Assembly: GCF_009769165.1 (NCBI RefSeq)
Contig: NZ_CP043476.1
Location: 4,099,001-4,163,000, forward strand
DNA length: 64,000 bases
Reading direction: 5' to 3'
From: Xanthomonas hyacinthi
GTDB lineage: Bacteria > Pseudomonadota > Gammaproteobacteria > Xanthomonadales > Xanthomonadaceae
Each line of letters opens with the position of its first letter. Within the stretch, counting starts at the first letter, position 1. Both the position numbers and the translations under genes were made by a program. The notes below the pieces were generated by a model. The model was given only the letters and a program-made list of their open reading frames with translations, had not been told where the DNA came from and made no database searches. Below are positions 40,849 to 51,812 of the stretch, in pieces.

Positions 40849-42174
40849 GTGTTTGATCGTTCCCGCCGCGGCGAACACGCACTGCTGATCCAGCCCTATG
40901 CCGGGGGACCGCTGCAGGACGATGTGCTGGAGGAGTTCGCCGACCTGGCGCGCTCCGCCGGCGCCAGCATCGCCGCCACGCTGACCGCGCGCATCGACAA
41001 GCCGAGTCCGTCGACGCTGATCGGCAGCGGCAAGCTGGAAGAGGTCAAAGCCGCGGCCGACGCCAGCGGCGCCGACCTGATCCTGGTCAACCATGCCTTG
41101 AGTCCGGGCCAGGAGCGCAACCTGGAGAAGTACCTGGAGCGGCGCGTGATCGACCGCACCGGACTGATCCTGGACATCTTCGCGCAGCGCGCGCGCAGCC
41201 ACGAGGGCAAGCTGCAGGTCGAGCTGGCGCAGCTGCGCCACATGGCCACGCGGCTGGTGCGCGGCTGGACCCATCTGGAGCGCCAGCGCGGCGGTTCGAT
41301 CGGCCTGCGCGGCCCCGGCGAAACCCAGCTGGAAACCGACCGCCGGCTGCTGCAGAAGCGGGTCGAGCAGTTGCAGAAGCGGCTGGAGAAGGTCGAGGTG
41401 CAGCACACCCAGATGCGCCGTGCGCGGGTGCGCAGCGAACTGCCGCGGATCGCGGTGGTCGGCTACACCAACGCCGGCAAGTCGACCCTGTTCAATGCGT
41501 TGACCGGCGCGGAGGCCTACGCCGCCGACCAACTGTTCGCGACGCTGGACCCGACCGTGCGCCGCATCGCGCTGCCCGGCGGCAATGCGATGCTGGCCGA
41601 CACCGTCGGCTTCGTGCGCAATCTTCCGCACGAGCTGGTGGCGGCGTTCCGCTCGACCCTGTCCGAGGCGCGCGAGGCCGATTTCCTGCTGCACGTGGTC
41701 GATGCCGCCGATCCGTTGCGCGCAGAGCGCATCGCCCAGGTCGACGAGGTGCTGCACGCGGTCGGTGCCGGCGATCTGCCGCAGCTGCTGGTGTTCAACA
41801 AGATCGACCGCATCGACGGCGCCGAGGTGCGCCACGATGCGCAGGACGGCGTGCCGGACGAGGCGCGCCGCGAGCGGGTGTGGATCTCGGCGCGCGACGA
41901 ACGCGGCCTCGACCTGCTGCAGGGCGTGCTCGGCCAGCGCCTGGGGCTGCAGCACGTGCAGGGCAGCCTGCGCCTGCCGCCCAGCGCCGGCCGCCTGCGC
42001 TCGCAGCTGCACCAGCTGCAGGTGATCCGCCGCGAGCAGGCCGACGAAGACGGCTGGCTGCTGCAGGTGGACATCCCGATCACCGAGGCCGAACGCCTGG
42101 CCGCCAGCGCCGACGGCGCGCCGATCCGCGCGCTGCTGCCGCCGCGCGCGCAGGAGGAGTGGCAACAGCATTAG
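40849..42174 (+). CDS. hflX: Ribosome-rescue GTPase HflX
   Basis: A GTPase that binds 50S subunits and splits stalled ribosomes. The 441-residue product has the HflX N-terminal domain ([52 protein letters not shown], then [27 protein letters not shown]). A coiled linker follows, then the G domain with G1 [14 protein letters not shown]3 [10 protein letters not shown] and G4 FNKID. The start codon is GTG ([13 protein letters not shown]), in keeping with homologues. The operon is with hfq. Confidence 0.94.
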   Translation: MFDRSRRGEHALLIQPYAGGPLQDDVLEEFADLARSAGASIAATLTARIDKPSPSTLIGSGKLEEVKAAADASGADLILVNHALSPGQERNLEKYLERRVIDRTGLILDIFAQRARSHEGKLQVELAQLRHMATRLVRGWTHLERQRGGSIGLRGPGETQLETDRRLLQKRVEQLQKRLEKVEVQHTQMRRARVRSELPRIAVVGYTNAGKSTLFNALTGAEAYAADQLFATLDPTVRRIALPGGNAMLADTVGFVRNLPHELVAAFRSTLSEAREADFLLHVVDAADPLRAERIAQVDEVLHAVGAGDLPQLLVFNKIDRIDGAEVRHDAQDGVPDEARRERVWISARDERGLDLLQGVLGQRLGLQHVQGSLRLPPSAGRLRSQLHQLQVIRREQADEDGWLLQVDIPITEAERLAASADGAPIRALLPPRAQEEWQQH

Positions 42175-42283
42175 GCGCGCCGCCGACATCGCCTGGTGTG
42201 GCGCACCGGCCCGATGGCTGGCATGCTTGCCAGGTGTTAGCGCCTGCGCCGCAGGCATCCTCCCTAATACGGAGACCAGACGC

Positions 42284-43588
42284 ATGGCAGCAACCGATCC
42301 GACCACGCCACACTACAGCGCCGAGGAGAAGCGGCACCGCGTCTTCGCCATCATGGCCGCCTCCTCGGGCAACCTGGTGGAATGGTTCGATTTCTACGTC
42401 TATGCGTTCTGCGCGATCTACTTTTCCGGCGCGTTCTTTCCCCAGGCCGACCGCACCGCGCAGCTGCTGAACACCGCCGCGATCTTCGGCGCCGGGTTCC
42501 TGATGCGCCCGGTCGGTGGTTGGCTGTTCGGCCGCATCGCCGACCGCTATGGACGCAAGCGCTCGCTGCTGATCTCGGTGACGATGATGTGCGGCGGGTC
42601 GCTGCTGATCGCCTGCCTGCCGACCCATGAGCGCATCGGCGCGCTGGCGCCGCTACTGCTGTTGCTGGCGCGGCTGATCCAGGGCCTGTCGGTGGGCGGC
42701 GAGTACGGCACCACCGCCACCTACATGAGTGAAGTGGCGCTGCGCGGCCAGCGCGGCTTCTTTTCCTCTTTCCAGTACGTGACCCTGATCGGCGGCCAGT
42801 TGCTGGCGGTGCTGACCATCGTGATCATCGAATCGGTGCTCAGCGAGGCTCAGATCCGCGCCTGGGGCTGGCGCATCCCGTTCGTGATCGGCGCGATCGC
42901 CGCCGTGGTGGCGCTGTTGCTGCGCCGCACCCTCACCGAGACCCAGAGCGCCGAGCAACGCCAGAGCGAGGAGGCCGGTTCGCTGGTGGGGCTGTTCCGC
43001 AACCACGCTGCGGCGTTCTTCACCGTGCTCGGCTATACCGCCGGCGGCTCGCTGATCTTCTACACGTTCACCACCTACATGCAGAAGTTCCTGGTCAACA
43101 CCGCGCATCTGCCGAACAAGACCGCCAGTTTCGTGATGACCGGCGCGCTGTTCCTGTACATGTGCATGCAGCCGCTGTTCGGCATGCTCTCCGACCGGAT
43201 CGGGCGGCGCAACAACATGCTGCTGTTCGGCGTGCTCGGCACGCTGTGCACGGTGCCGATCCTGACCGCGCTGCAATACGTGCACGATCCGCTGCCGGCG
43301 TTCGTGCTGATCGTGCTGGCGCTGGCCATCGTCAGCCTCTACACCTCGATCAGCGGCATCGTCAAAGCCGAGATGTTCCCGGCGCAGGTGCGCGCGCTGG
43401 GGGTGGGCCTGGCCTATGCGATCGGCAACGCGCTGTTCGGCGGCTCGGCCGAATACGTGGCGCTGGGTCTGAAGAAGCTCGGCCACGAGGAGGCGTTCTT
43501 CTGGTACGTGACGGTGATGATGGTGGTGGCGTTGCTGGTCAGCCTGCGCCTGCCGCGCCAGGCCAGCTACCTGCACCAAGACCGCTGA
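42284..43588 (+). CDS. MHS-family MFS transporter, alpha-ketoglutarate permease-like
   Basis: A 434-residue major facilitator with 12 predicted transmembrane segments. The metabolite:H+ symporter (MHS) family start [28 protein letters not shown] is present. MFS loop motifs [15 protein letters not shown] and [20 protein letters not shown] follow, with [12 protein letters not shown] in the second half. The closest textbook relative is KgtP (2-oxoglutarate/H+ symport), but ProP/ShiA-type substrates cannot be excluded by eye. The start is the ATG after TAATACGGAGACCAGACGC. It is a single gene. Confidence 0.85.
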   Translation: MAATDPTTPHYSAEEKRHRVFAIMAASSGNLVEWFDFYVYAFCAIYFSGAFFPQADRTAQLLNTAAIFGAGFLMRPVGGWLFGRIADRYGRKRSLLISVTMMCGGSLLIACLPTHERIGALAPLLLLLARLIQGLSVGGEYGTTATYMSEVALRGQRGFFSSFQYVTLIGGQLLAVLTIVIIESVLSEAQIRAWGWRIPFVIGAIAAVVALLLRRTLTETQSAEQRQSEEAGSLVGLFRNHAAAFFTVLGYTAGGSLIFYTFTTYMQKFLVNTAHLPNKTASFVMTGALFLYMCMQPLFGMLSDRIGRRNNMLLFGVLGTLCTVPILTALQYVHDPLPAFVLIVLALAIVSLYTSISGIVKAEMFPAQVRALGVGLAYAIGNALFGGSAEYVALGLKKLGHEEAFFWYVTVMMVVALLVSLRLPRQASYLHQDR

Positions 43589-43678
43589 AGCCGCGCCTGG
43601 CGCCTGGCGCCGCGCCGTGCAGGCGCGACAGCCGTGCTGAATTCGGCTACAAAGCGCATTGGTTTCTCGGGTAATGCC

Positions 43679-44173
43679 ATGACCGTCCCCACCGATCCGC
43701 AACTCCTGCAGCTCGCCACTGCGCTCAGCGACCAACTGCGCAGCGCGCGCGAGCGCCTGGTCACCGCCGAGAGCTGCAGCGGCGGCTGGATCGCCAAGGC
43801 GATGACCGACATCGCCGGCTCCTCGGACTGGTTCGACTGCGGCATGGTCGCCTACAGCTACGAAGCCAAGCAGGCGCTGCTCGGCGTGCGTCCGCAGACG
43901 CTGGAGCACCATGGCGCGGTCAGCCGCGAGACGGTGATCGAAATGGTGTCCGGCGCCTTGGTCAATTCCGGCGCCAGCATCGCGGTGGCGGTGACCGGCA
44001 TCGCCGGCCCCGGCGGCGGTTCCGCCGACAAGCCGGTCGGCACCGTGTGGGTCGGCTGGAAGCGGCGCGGCGGCTACGCCAGCGCGCAGTTGTTCCATTT
44101 CGACGGCGACCGCGACGCGGTGCGCCGGCAGACCGTGGCTGCCGCGTTGCGCGGGCTTGGCGCGCTGCTGTGA
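43679..44173 (+). CDS. pncC: Nicotinamide-nucleotide amidase (CinA C-terminal family)
   Basis: A 164-residue stand-alone CinA C-terminal domain, which deamidates nicotinamide mononucleotide in NAD recycling (PncC/YgaD). The motif TAESCSGGWIAKAMTDIAGSSDWFDCGMVAYSYEAKQALLGV includes the catalytic Ser. GASIAVAVTGIAGPGGGSADKPVGTVWVGW follows. Placement upstream of lexA/recA parallels pncC-recA in E. coli and other gammaproteobacteria. The start at MTVPTDPQLLQLA is chosen over an upstream ATG because homology begins there. Confidence 0.93.
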   Translation: MTVPTDPQLLQLATALSDQLRSARERLVTAESCSGGWIAKAMTDIAGSSDWFDCGMVAYSYEAKQALLGVRPQTLEHHGAVSRETVIEMVSGALVNSGASIAVAVTGIAGPGGGSADKPVGTVWVGWKRRGGYASAQLFHFDGDRDAVRRQTVAAALRGLGALL

Positions 44174-44190
44174 GCGCTGGCGGACTCTAG

Positions 44191-45879
44191 ATGGCGACTG
44201 CGATGTGGGAGGCGCTGAGCACGGTCCGCGACCTGGGGCGATTGCAGGAAATCGCCTCGGTGCTGATCCGCTACGGTTTCGGCGACGTGGTCCGCCGCAT
44301 CGGCATGGCCGACGTGCTGGAACGCGCCGGGCGCCTGCTGCACTGGCATAACGCAGAAGAAATGCTGCGCATGTCGGCGCCGCAGCGGGTGCGGCGCGCG
44401 CTGCAGGATCTCGGCCCGACCTTCGTCAAGCTCGGCCAGGTGCTGGCCACGCGTGTGGACCTGCTGCCGCCGGAGTGGATCGACGAACTCGGCGAACTGC
44501 AGAACGCAGCCCCGGCGCTGCCCTACGCGCAGATCCTGCCGCAGCTGCTGGAGGCACTGGGCCAGGCGCCGTCGGCGATCTTCGCCCAGGTCGAGGAAAC
44601 CCCGCTGGCCGCCGCGTCGCTGGCGCAGACCCACCGCGCCTGGCTGCACGACGGCACGCCGGTGGTGATGAAGGTGCGCCGCCCCGGCATCCGCGACGTG
44701 ATCGAGGCCGATCTGCGGCTGTTGGCGCGGCTCGCCGAGATCGTCGAGGCGCGCGCGGCCGACCTCAAGCGCTACCACCCGGCGGAGGTGGTGCGCCAGT
44801 TCACCGTGTCGCTGCGGCGCGAGCTGGATTTCGCCGGCGAATGTCGCAACGCCGAGCGCATCGCCGCCAATTTCCAGGGCCACGACGAGATCGTGATCCC
44901 GCGCGTGCACTGGCAGTGGACCTGCGAGACCCTCAACGTGCAGGACTTCGTCGCCGGCATCGGCGGGCGCGACCTGGCGGGTGTGGATGCCGCCGGCCTG
45001 GACCGCCGCCGGCTGGCCCGCGTGGGTGCCGACATCGTGCTGAAGATGGTGCTCGAGGACGGCTGCTTCCACGCCGATCCGCACCCGGGCAACATCTTCT
45101 ATTTGCCCGGCGAGCGCATCGCGGTGATCGATTTCGGCATGGTCGGGCGCATCTCCGAGCAGCGCCGCTACCAGGTCGTGCAACTGCTGCACGGCCTGGT
45201 CGCGCAGGAGGCCGAGGCGGTCGCCGACGTGCTGCTGGAATGGACCGACGGCGACGTCGAGATCGACGAGGCGCGGCTGCAGCTGGAGATCGCCGGCTTC
45301 GTCGATCAGTACCGCGGTGTGCCGTTGAAGGAGTTGCGGGTCGGCGCGATGCTCGGCGACGTCACCGCGATCCTGCGTCAGCACGCGTTGGCGCTGCCGG
45401 CCGACCTGGCGCTGATGATCAAGACCTTCCTGACCCTGGAAGGGATAGGGCGCCAGCTCGATCCGGACTTCGACATGGCCGGCGCCGCGGCGCCGTATCT
45501 GGAGCGGGTGATGCTGCAGCGCTTCGCCCCGCGCGCGATGGCCAAGCGCGGCCGCCGCACCGTGCTCGGCGCGCTGGAACTGCTCGGCGACCTGCCGCGC
45601 GACGCGCGCCGGCTGCTGCAGGCGGCGCGGCGCGGACGGCTGCAGCTCAACGTCGAGACGACCTCGCTGAAGGGCTTCGGCGACCAGGTCGACCGCGCCG
45701 CGAATCGGCTGACCATGGGCATCGTCACCGCTGCATTGATCATCGGTTCCTCGATTGTGATGAACAGCGTCGGCGGCGTCTCCAGCCGCTGGCTGCTGGC
45801 GATCGGGGTGGGCGGCTTCATCGGCGCGGCGCTGTCGGGCGTGTGGATCCTGATCTCGATCTGGCGCAGCGGCCGCTGA
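44191..45879 (+). CDS. ABC1/UbiB-type atypical kinase
   Basis: A 562-residue member of the ABC1/ADCK/UbiB family, atypical kinases or ATPases supporting ubiquinone biosynthesis and lipid handling. The KxGQ motif appears as TFVKLGQVLATR. The Ala-rich loop AAASLAQTH replaces the P-loop. VVMKVRRPGI holds the lysine, then HADPHPGNIFYLPG and IDFGMVGRIS (the DFG equivalent). The C-terminus has two transmembrane helices (IVTAALIIGSSIVMNSV and WLLAIGVGGFIGAALSGVWILISIW), as in UbiB. It starts 17 bp after pncC, so it is probably cotranscribed. Whether it is the main ubiB of this genome is unclear. Confidence 0.85.
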   Translation: MATAMWEALSTVRDLGRLQEIASVLIRYGFGDVVRRIGMADVLERAGRLLHWHNAEEMLRMSAPQRVRRALQDLGPTFVKLGQVLATRVDLLPPEWIDELGELQNAAPALPYAQILPQLLEALGQAPSAIFAQVEETPLAAASLAQTHRAWLHDGTPVVMKVRRPGIRDVIEADLRLLARLAEIVEARAADLKRYHPAEVVRQFTVSLRRELDFAGECRNAERIAANFQGHDEIVIPRVHWQWTCETLNVQDFVAGIGGRDLAGVDAAGLDRRRLARVGADIVLKMVLEDGCFHADPHPGNIFYLPGERIAVIDFGMVGRISEQRRYQVVQLLHGLVAQEAEAVADVLLEWTDGDVEIDEARLQLEIAGFVDQYRGVPLKELRVGAMLGDVTAILRQHALALPADLALMIKTFLTLEGIGRQLDPDFDMAGAAAPYLERVMLQRFAPRAMAKRGRRTVLGALELLGDLPRDARRLLQAARRGRLQLNVETTSLKGFGDQVDRAANRLTMGIVTAALIIGSSIVMNSVGGVSSRWLLAIGVGGFIGAALSGVWILISIWRSGR

Positions 45880-45949
45880 GCGGAGCGGTGCTGCGCCGCC
45901 GAAGTGATGATGCGGCGGCGGGCCACACAACAGTTGCCCATTTCCGTTT

Positions 45950-45968
45950 TTAGTAGTATTACTACTAA
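45950..45968. promoter_or_regulatory. LexA operator (SOS box) at lexA
   Basis: TTAGTAGTATTACTACTAA is a 19-bp palindrome with one odd central base. It matches the xanthomonad LexA box pattern TTAG-N6-TACTA rather than the E. coli CTGT-N8-ACAG box. It ends 2 bp before the lexA ATG, so LexA bound here would block both transcription and the start region, giving autorepression. Confidence 0.9.
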
Positions 45969-45970
45969 CC

Positions 45971-46606
45971 ATGGAACTGACCGAAACCCAGCAAGCGATC
46001 CTCGACCTGATCGCCGAGCGTATCGAGCACGACGGCGCGCCGCCCTCGCAGATCGAGATCGCCCGCGCCTTCGGCTTCAAGGGCGTGCGCGCCGCGCAAT
46101 ACCATCTGGAAGCCCTGGAGCAGGCCGGCGCGATCCGCCGGGTGCCCGGCCAGGCGCGCGGGATCCGGCTGGTGACCGGCGCGGCCGCGCCGGCACCGGC
46201 GCCGCAGGTGGACAACGCCGACATCCTGCGCCTGCCGGTGCTGGGGCGGGTCGCCGCCGGCTTGCCGATCGGCGCGGACATCGGTTCGGACGATTTCGTG
46301 GTGCTGGACCGGGTGTTCTTCTCGCTGGCGCCGGACTACCTGCTCAAGGTGCAGGGCGACTCGATGCGCGACGAAGGCATCTTCGACGGCGACCTGATCG
46401 GCGTGCACCGCACCCGCGACGCCCGCTCCGGGCAGATCGTGGTGGCACGGATCGACGAGGAGATCACGGTCAAGCTGCTCAAGATCGGCAAGGACCGCAT
46501 CCGCCTGTTGCCGCGCAACCCGGACTACGCGCCGATCGAAGTGCTGCCCGACCAGGACTTCGCCATCGAAGGCCTGTACTGCGGCCTGCTGCGGCCCAAT
46601 CGCTGA
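45971..46606 (+). CDS. lexA: LexA repressor
   Basis: SOS repressor and self-cleaving serine protease. The 211-residue product has an N-terminal winged helix (LTETQQAILDLIAERIEHDGAPPSQIEIARAFGFKGVRAAQYHL). The scissile Ala96-Gly97 is in GRVAAGLP. The S24 domain has catalytic Ser131 (GDSMRDEG) and Lys168 (EITVKLL). All elements for RecA-stimulated autocleavage are present. recA follows 186 bp downstream. Xanthomonas genomes usually carry two lexA genes; this is the one beside recA. Confidence 0.96.
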   Translation: MELTETQQAILDLIAERIEHDGAPPSQIEIARAFGFKGVRAAQYHLEALEQAGAIRRVPGQARGIRLVTGAAAPAPAPQVDNADILRLPVLGRVAAGLPIGADIGSDDFVVLDRVFFSLAPDYLLKVQGDSMRDEGIFDGDLIGVHRTRDARSGQIVVARIDEEITVKLLKIGKDRIRLLPRNPDYAPIEVLPDQDFAIEGLYCGLLRPNR

Positions 46607-46792
46607 TTTTAGGACATTGCACTACACCGCCAGCCGGATTTTTCCGACCTGGCACATCGCCATTCGCCGCTGTCGTACATGGGCTCGGACGGATTATTTT
46701 TTCTTCGCCGCACACCGTCTCAGCCCGTGCGATACCTGGCCGCTAAATTGAACCTACCCCGTAAATCATCCTCACCTCCGAAGGACACCAAA

Positions 46793-47836
<1,044 letters not shown>

Positions 47837-47954
47837 TGGTCTTCTGCCGGGGGAGCGGTGGAGTCAGTGCCGCTCGTCTCTCTCGGCAGTCTTGAGCAAG
47901 CCAGGAGGGCAGGTGCCAAGGACGGCACATTGACGCGCGTGGTGGTGAGCCTGC

Positions 47955-48449
47955 ATGGGTGACGACGAACAAGCACAGGAACCGCGCCGGCGCCGCCGGC
48001 AGCCGGAACAGACGCCGCTGCAGCGGGCCTTGGGCCTGCTGGTGCGCCGCGAACATTCGCGCAAGGAATTGACCCGCAAATTGCGGGTGCGCGGCGTGGA
48101 GCCGGACGCCGCCGCCGCGGCGGTGGAGCGCCTGGCGGGCGAGGGCTGGCAGGACGATGGCCGCTTCGCCGAGCTGCTGGTGCGCAGCCGTGCCAATACC
48201 GGCTACGGACCGTTGCACATTCGCGCCGAACTGGGCACCCATGGCCTGGACGGCGAGGCCATCGCCACCGCGATGGCCGCATTCGACGGCGACTGGACCG
48301 AAAACGCCCGCGATCTGGTGCAGCGGCGCTTCGGCGCGGCCGGACCGGCGGACCTGCCACAGCGGCGCAAGGCCGCCGATCTGCTGGCGCGGCGCGGTTT
48401 CGATGGCGACAGCATCCGCGCGGCCACGCGCTGCGCGCCGGAGGACTGA
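47955..48449 (+). CDS. recX: Regulatory protein RecX
   Basis: Binds RecA filaments and limits their extension. The 164-residue product is a RecX helical-repeat protein. [74 protein letters not shown] contains the characteristic REHSRKEL and DDxRFAE motifs. The N-terminus is Arg/Gln-rich ([10 protein letters not shown]), a little longer than in E. coli RecX. It sits 118 bp after recA in the classical recA-recX order. Confidence 0.93.
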   Translation: MGDDEQAQEPRRRRRQPEQTPLQRALGLLVRREHSRKELTRKLRVRGVEPDAAAAAVERLAGEGWQDDGRFAELLVRSRANTGYGPLHIRAELGTHGLDGEAIATAMAAFDGDWTENARDLVQRRFGAAGPADLPQRRKAADLLARRGFDGDSIRAATRCAPED

Positions 48450-48555
48450 GCGGGCCGGGCCTGCTAACCTTGGCGGATTGTCTTGTCCGGTTTGCGCACG
48501 CCCTCATCCTGAGGGGGGAGGCCCGGAAATCCGTCCGCTCGTCTATAGCCAGCCC

Positions 48556-51204
48556 ATGAACGCATCTGCCAAATTCTCCACCTCCCAGATCCGCAGCGAC
48601 TTCCTCGAGTTCTTCCGCGGGAAGGGCCATACCATCGTCCCGTCCGCACCGCTGGTGCCGGGCAACGATCCGACGCTGCTGTTCACCAATTCCGGCATGG
48701 TGCAGTTCAAGGACGTGTTCCTGGGCGCCGAGAAGCGCAGCTACGTGCGCGCGGCCGACGTGCAGCGCTGCCTGCGCGCCGGCGGCAAGCACAACGACCT
48801 GGATTCGGTCGGCTATACCGCGCGCCATCACACCTTCTTCGAAATGCTGGGCAACTGGTCGTTCGGCGACTACTTCAAGAAAGAGGCGATCGCCTGGGCC
48901 TGGGAACTGCTGACCCAGGTCTGGAAGCTGCCTGCGGAGCGCCTGCTGGTCACCGTCTACCACACCGACGAGCAGGCCTACGAACTGTGGCGCGACATGA
49001 TCGGGGTGCCGCCGGAGCGGATCGTGCGCATCGGCGACAACAAGGGCGCGCCGTACGCCTCGGACAACTTCTGGCAGATGGCCGACACCGGCCCCTGCGG
49101 CCCGTGCACCGAGATCTTCTACGACCACGGCGCGCATATCGCCGGCGGCCCCCCGGGCTCGCCGGACGAGGACGGCGACCGCTTCATCGAGATCTGGAAC
49201 CTGGTGTTCATGCAGTTCGATCGCCAGCCCGACGGCACCCTGGTGCCGTTGCCGGCGCCGTGCGTGGATACCGGCATGGGCCTGGAGCGCCTGGCCGCGA
49301 TCCTGCAGCACGTGCACAGCAACTACGAGATCGACCTGTTCCAGACGCTGATCCGCCACGCCTCCGAGCTGACCGGCATGGCCGACCTGGAGAACAAGTC
49401 GCTGCGCGTGATCGCCGACCATATCCGCGCCTGCTCGTTCCTGGTCGTCGACGGCGTGCTGCCGTCCAACGAGGGCCGCGGCTACGTGCTGCGCCGGATC
49501 ATCCGTCGCGCCCTGCGCCACGGCTGGATGCTCGGCGTGCGCCAGCCGTTCTTCCACAAGATGGCGGCCACGCTGTCCGAACTGATGGGCGAGGCCTATC
49601 CGGAACTGCCTGCGGCGCTGTCCACCGTGCAACGCGCGTTGCAGGCCGAGGAGGAGCGCTTTGCCGAGACCCTGGATTCGGGCATGAAGATCTTCGACGA
49701 GATCGCCGCCCGCGCCAGCGGCAGCATCCCCGGTGCGGATGCGTTCCGCCTGTACGACACCTATGGTTTCCCGGTCGACCTCACCGCGGACATCGCCCGC
49801 GAGCGCGGCATGGGCGTGGACATGGCTGGCTTCGAAAGCGCGATGGAGCGCCAGCGCGAGACCGCGCGCGCGGCCGGCAAGTTCGGCGGCGGCACCACGT
49901 TGCCGGCCGACCTGGTGGCGCAGCTGGTTCCGACGGTGTTCCTCGGCTACGACGGGCTGCAGGCCGATGCACTGAAGGTGGTCGCCTTGTTGCAGGACGG
50001 ACGCCCGGTCGAGGCGATCGAGGCCGGCGATGCGGCGATCGTGCTGCTCGATCGCACGCCGTTCTATGCCGAATCCGGCGGCCAGGTCGGCGACCTGGGC
50101 CAGTTGAGCGCGGACGGCGTGCTGTTCCAGGTCGTGGAGACGCAGAAGTTCGCCGGCCAGTTCCACGGCCATGTCGGCCAGCTGCGCAGCGGCCGCCTGC
50201 AGGTCGGCGCCACGCTGTCGGCGCAGGTCGACAGCGACCGCCGCGGCGCCACCATCCTCAACCATTCCGCCACGCACCTGCTGCACGCCGCGCTGCGCGA
50301 GGTGCTCGGCACCCATGTGCAGCAGAAGGGCTCGCTGGTCGCGCCGGACCGGCTGCGCTTCGACTTCTCGCACTTCCAGCCGCTGAGCGCCGAAGAACTC
50401 GCCGTGGTCGAGCGCAAGGTCAACGCGCAGGTGCGCGCCAACCATGCGGTCGAAGTGCACCACATGGGCATGCAGGAAGCGCTGGACTTCGGCGCGATGG
50501 CGCTGTTCGGCGAGAAATACGGCGAGCGCGTGCGCGTGCTGAAGATGGGCGACTACTCCACCGAGCTGTGCGGCGGCACCCATGTCGCGCGCACCGGCGA
50601 CATCGGCCTGTTCAAGATCGCCAGCGAGGGCGGTGTGTCCGCCGGCGTGCGCCGGATCGAGGCGGTGACCGGGCAGGGCGCCCTGGACCATGTGGCGGCG
50701 GAAGAGGCCAAGCTGCGCGAGGCGGCCGAACTGGTCGGCGGCAGCGCCGGCGATGTGGTCGAGAAGATTCGCCAGCTGGGCGACAAGCACAAGCGCCTGG
50801 AGCGCGAGCTGGAGGCGTTGAAGGCCAAGCTGGCTTCCGGCGCCACCGCCGATCTGGCCGCCGCCGCGGTCGAGGTGGCCGGGGTGAAGGTGCTCGCGGT
50901 GCGCCTGGAAGGCTTCGATGCCAAGGCCTTGCGCGAGGCGATGGACCGCCTGAAGCAGCAATTGGGCGACAGCGTGATCGTGCTGGCCGGTGCCAGCGAC
51001 GGCAAGGCGGCCCTGGTCGCCGGGGTGAACGGCAGCCCAATGGGCCGGGTCAAGGCTGGGGAACTGCTGAGCCATATCGCCGGTCAGATCTCGGGCAAGG
51101 GCGGCGGCCGCCCGGACCTCGCCCAGGGTGGTGGCGAGGACGGGTCCGCCCTTGCCCTTGCGCTTGAGGGCGTGCCCGCCTGGGTCAAGCAACATCTCCC
51201 CTGA
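48556..51204 (+). CDS. alaS: Alanine--tRNA ligase
   Basis: Class II synthetase charging tRNA-Ala, with an editing domain against Ser/Gly. The 882-residue product starts [85 protein letters not shown] is the catalytic core. Editing-site histidines are in [13 protein letters not shown] and [11 protein letters not shown] coiled linker and C-Ala domain follow ([14 protein letters not shown]). The start ATG follows CTATAGCCAGCCC. The order recX-alaS-csrA is the common gammaproteobacterial one. Confidence 0.97.
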   Translation: MNASAKFSTSQIRSDFLEFFRGKGHTIVPSAPLVPGNDPTLLFTNSGMVQFKDVFLGAEKRSYVRAADVQRCLRAGGKHNDLDSVGYTARHHTFFEMLGNWSFGDYFKKEAIAWAWELLTQVWKLPAERLLVTVYHTDEQAYELWRDMIGVPPERIVRIGDNKGAPYASDNFWQMADTGPCGPCTEIFYDHGAHIAGGPPGSPDEDGDRFIEIWNLVFMQFDRQPDGTLVPLPAPCVDTGMGLERLAAILQHVHSNYEIDLFQTLIRHASELTGMADLENKSLRVIADHIRACSFLVVDGVLPSNEGRGYVLRRIIRRALRHGWMLGVRQPFFHKMAATLSELMGEAYPELPAALSTVQRALQAEEERFAETLDSGMKIFDEIAARASGSIPGADAFRLYDTYGFPVDLTADIARERGMGVDMAGFESAMERQRETARAAGKFGGGTTLPADLVAQLVPTVFLGYDGLQADALKVVALLQDGRPVEAIEAGDAAIVLLDRTPFYAESGGQVGDLGQLSADGVLFQVVETQKFAGQFHGHVGQLRSGRLQVGATLSAQVDSDRRGATILNHSATHLLHAALREVLGTHVQQKGSLVAPDRLRFDFSHFQPLSAEELAVVERKVNAQVRANHAVEVHHMGMQEALDFGAMALFGEKYGERVRVLKMGDYSTELCGGTHVARTGDIGLFKIASEGGVSAGVRRIEAVTGQGALDHVAAEEAKLREAAELVGGSAGDVVEKIRQLGDKHKRLERELEALKAKLASGATADLAAAAVEVAGVKVLAVRLEGFDAKALREAMDRLKQQLGDSVIVLAGASDGKAALVAGVNGSPMGRVKAGELLSHIAGQISGKGGGRPDLAQGGGEDGSALALALEGVPAWVKQHLP

Positions 51205-51303
51205 ACACGAAGTCGCGCCGCCTTGCTGGCAGGGCGTGGCTTCCCTTAACATCGATCCTCTTTGTTCCCTTTCGTGATGGGGCGCCCCAGGTCGGGACGC
51301 CGT

Positions 51304-51322
51304 ACCGGTGGGAATCACCGGT
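51304..51322 (+). promoter_or_regulatory. Hairpin with GGA loop in the csrA leader
   Basis: ACCGGTG, loop GGAAT, then CACCGGT form a perfect 7-bp stem whose loop exposes GGA, the core CsrA/RsmA recognition triplet. It ends 19 bp before the csrA ATG. A second GGA sits in the ribosome-binding region (CCTGGAGAATTTT). Two such sites are the usual layout for CsrA binding and self-repression. This is inferred, not shown. Confidence 0.55.
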
Positions 51323-51341
51323 TCCCTGGAGAATTTTAAAA

Positions 51342-51557
51342 ATGTTGATCCTGACTCGCCGGGTAGGCGAAACCTTGATGATCGGCGATTCGGTCACCGT
51401 GACGGTGCTCGGGGTCAAGGGCAATCAAGTACGCATTGGCATCACCGCACCAAAAGACGTCCCGGTGCACCGCGAAGAAATCTATCAGCGCATCCAACGC
51501 GGCGACGAACAACACACCTCGCACGGTGGCGGTCACGGCGATCAATCTTCCGATTGA
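51342..51557 (+). CDS. csrA: Carbon storage regulator CsrA/RsmA
   Basis: Homodimeric RNA-binding regulator that represses or stabilises target mRNAs. In Xanthomonas it is known as RsmA, and is required for virulence, type III secretion and motility. The 71-residue product starts [16 protein letters not shown] (conserved Leu4 and Arg6/7) and continues [34 protein letters not shown] with the key Arg in VHREE. An extended hydrophilic His/Gly/Asp-rich tail (residues 56-71) exceeds the 61-residue E. coli CsrA, as in other xanthomonads. It lies between alaS and tRNA-Ser. Confidence 0.97.
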   Translation: MLILTRRVGETLMIGDSVTVTVLGVKGNQVRIGITAPKDVPVHREEIYQRIQRGDEQHTSHGGGHGDQSSD

Positions 51558-51638
51558 TGCGCCGAAAGGGTTTACCTGAAGCCCTACAAACCGGTATCCT
51601 TCGCGCCCGGTCGCGGAATATCCGCAGCGTTTAGATCC

Positions 51639-51731
51639 GGAGTGATGCCCGAGCGGCTGAAGGGGCTCCCCTGCTAAGGGAGTATAGGGTCAAAAGCTCT
51701 ATCGAGGGTTCGAATCCCTCTCACTCCGCCA
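51639..51731 (+). tRNA. tRNA-Ser (anticodon GCT)
   Basis: A 93-nt class II tRNA. Acceptor GGAGTGA pairs with TCACTCC. The D arm includes GCCCGAGCGGCTGAAGGGG. The anticodon stem-loop CTCCC-CTGCTAA-GGGAG has GCT at 51673-51675. There is a long variable arm, a T arm GAGGGTTCGAATCCCTC and encoded CCA. It reads AGC/AGU serine codons. Its 3' end is the boundary of an accessory island whose integrase remnant begins 82 bp downstream. Confidence 0.97.
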
Positions 51732-51743
51732 GTGTCAAGAAAC

Positions 51744-51780
51744 CGCCCGCAAATCAACGATTTGCGGGCGTTTTTCTTTT
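51744..51780 (+). terminator. Rho-independent terminator after tRNA-Ser
   Basis: A perfect 12-bp stem (51744-51755 with 51759-51770), loop AAC, is followed by TTTTTCTTTT. It closes the tRNA-Ser transcript. Confidence 0.93.
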
Positions 51781-51812
51781 TCCCGACCTTGGACACTCGC
51801 TTGGACACTTCC

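Noticed and set aside
46608..46625. Possible second LexA box upstream of recA (TTAGGACATTGCACTA)
   Set aside because: Spacing and second half deviate from TTAG-N6-TACTA; only a half-site match, kept as a note in the recA entry.
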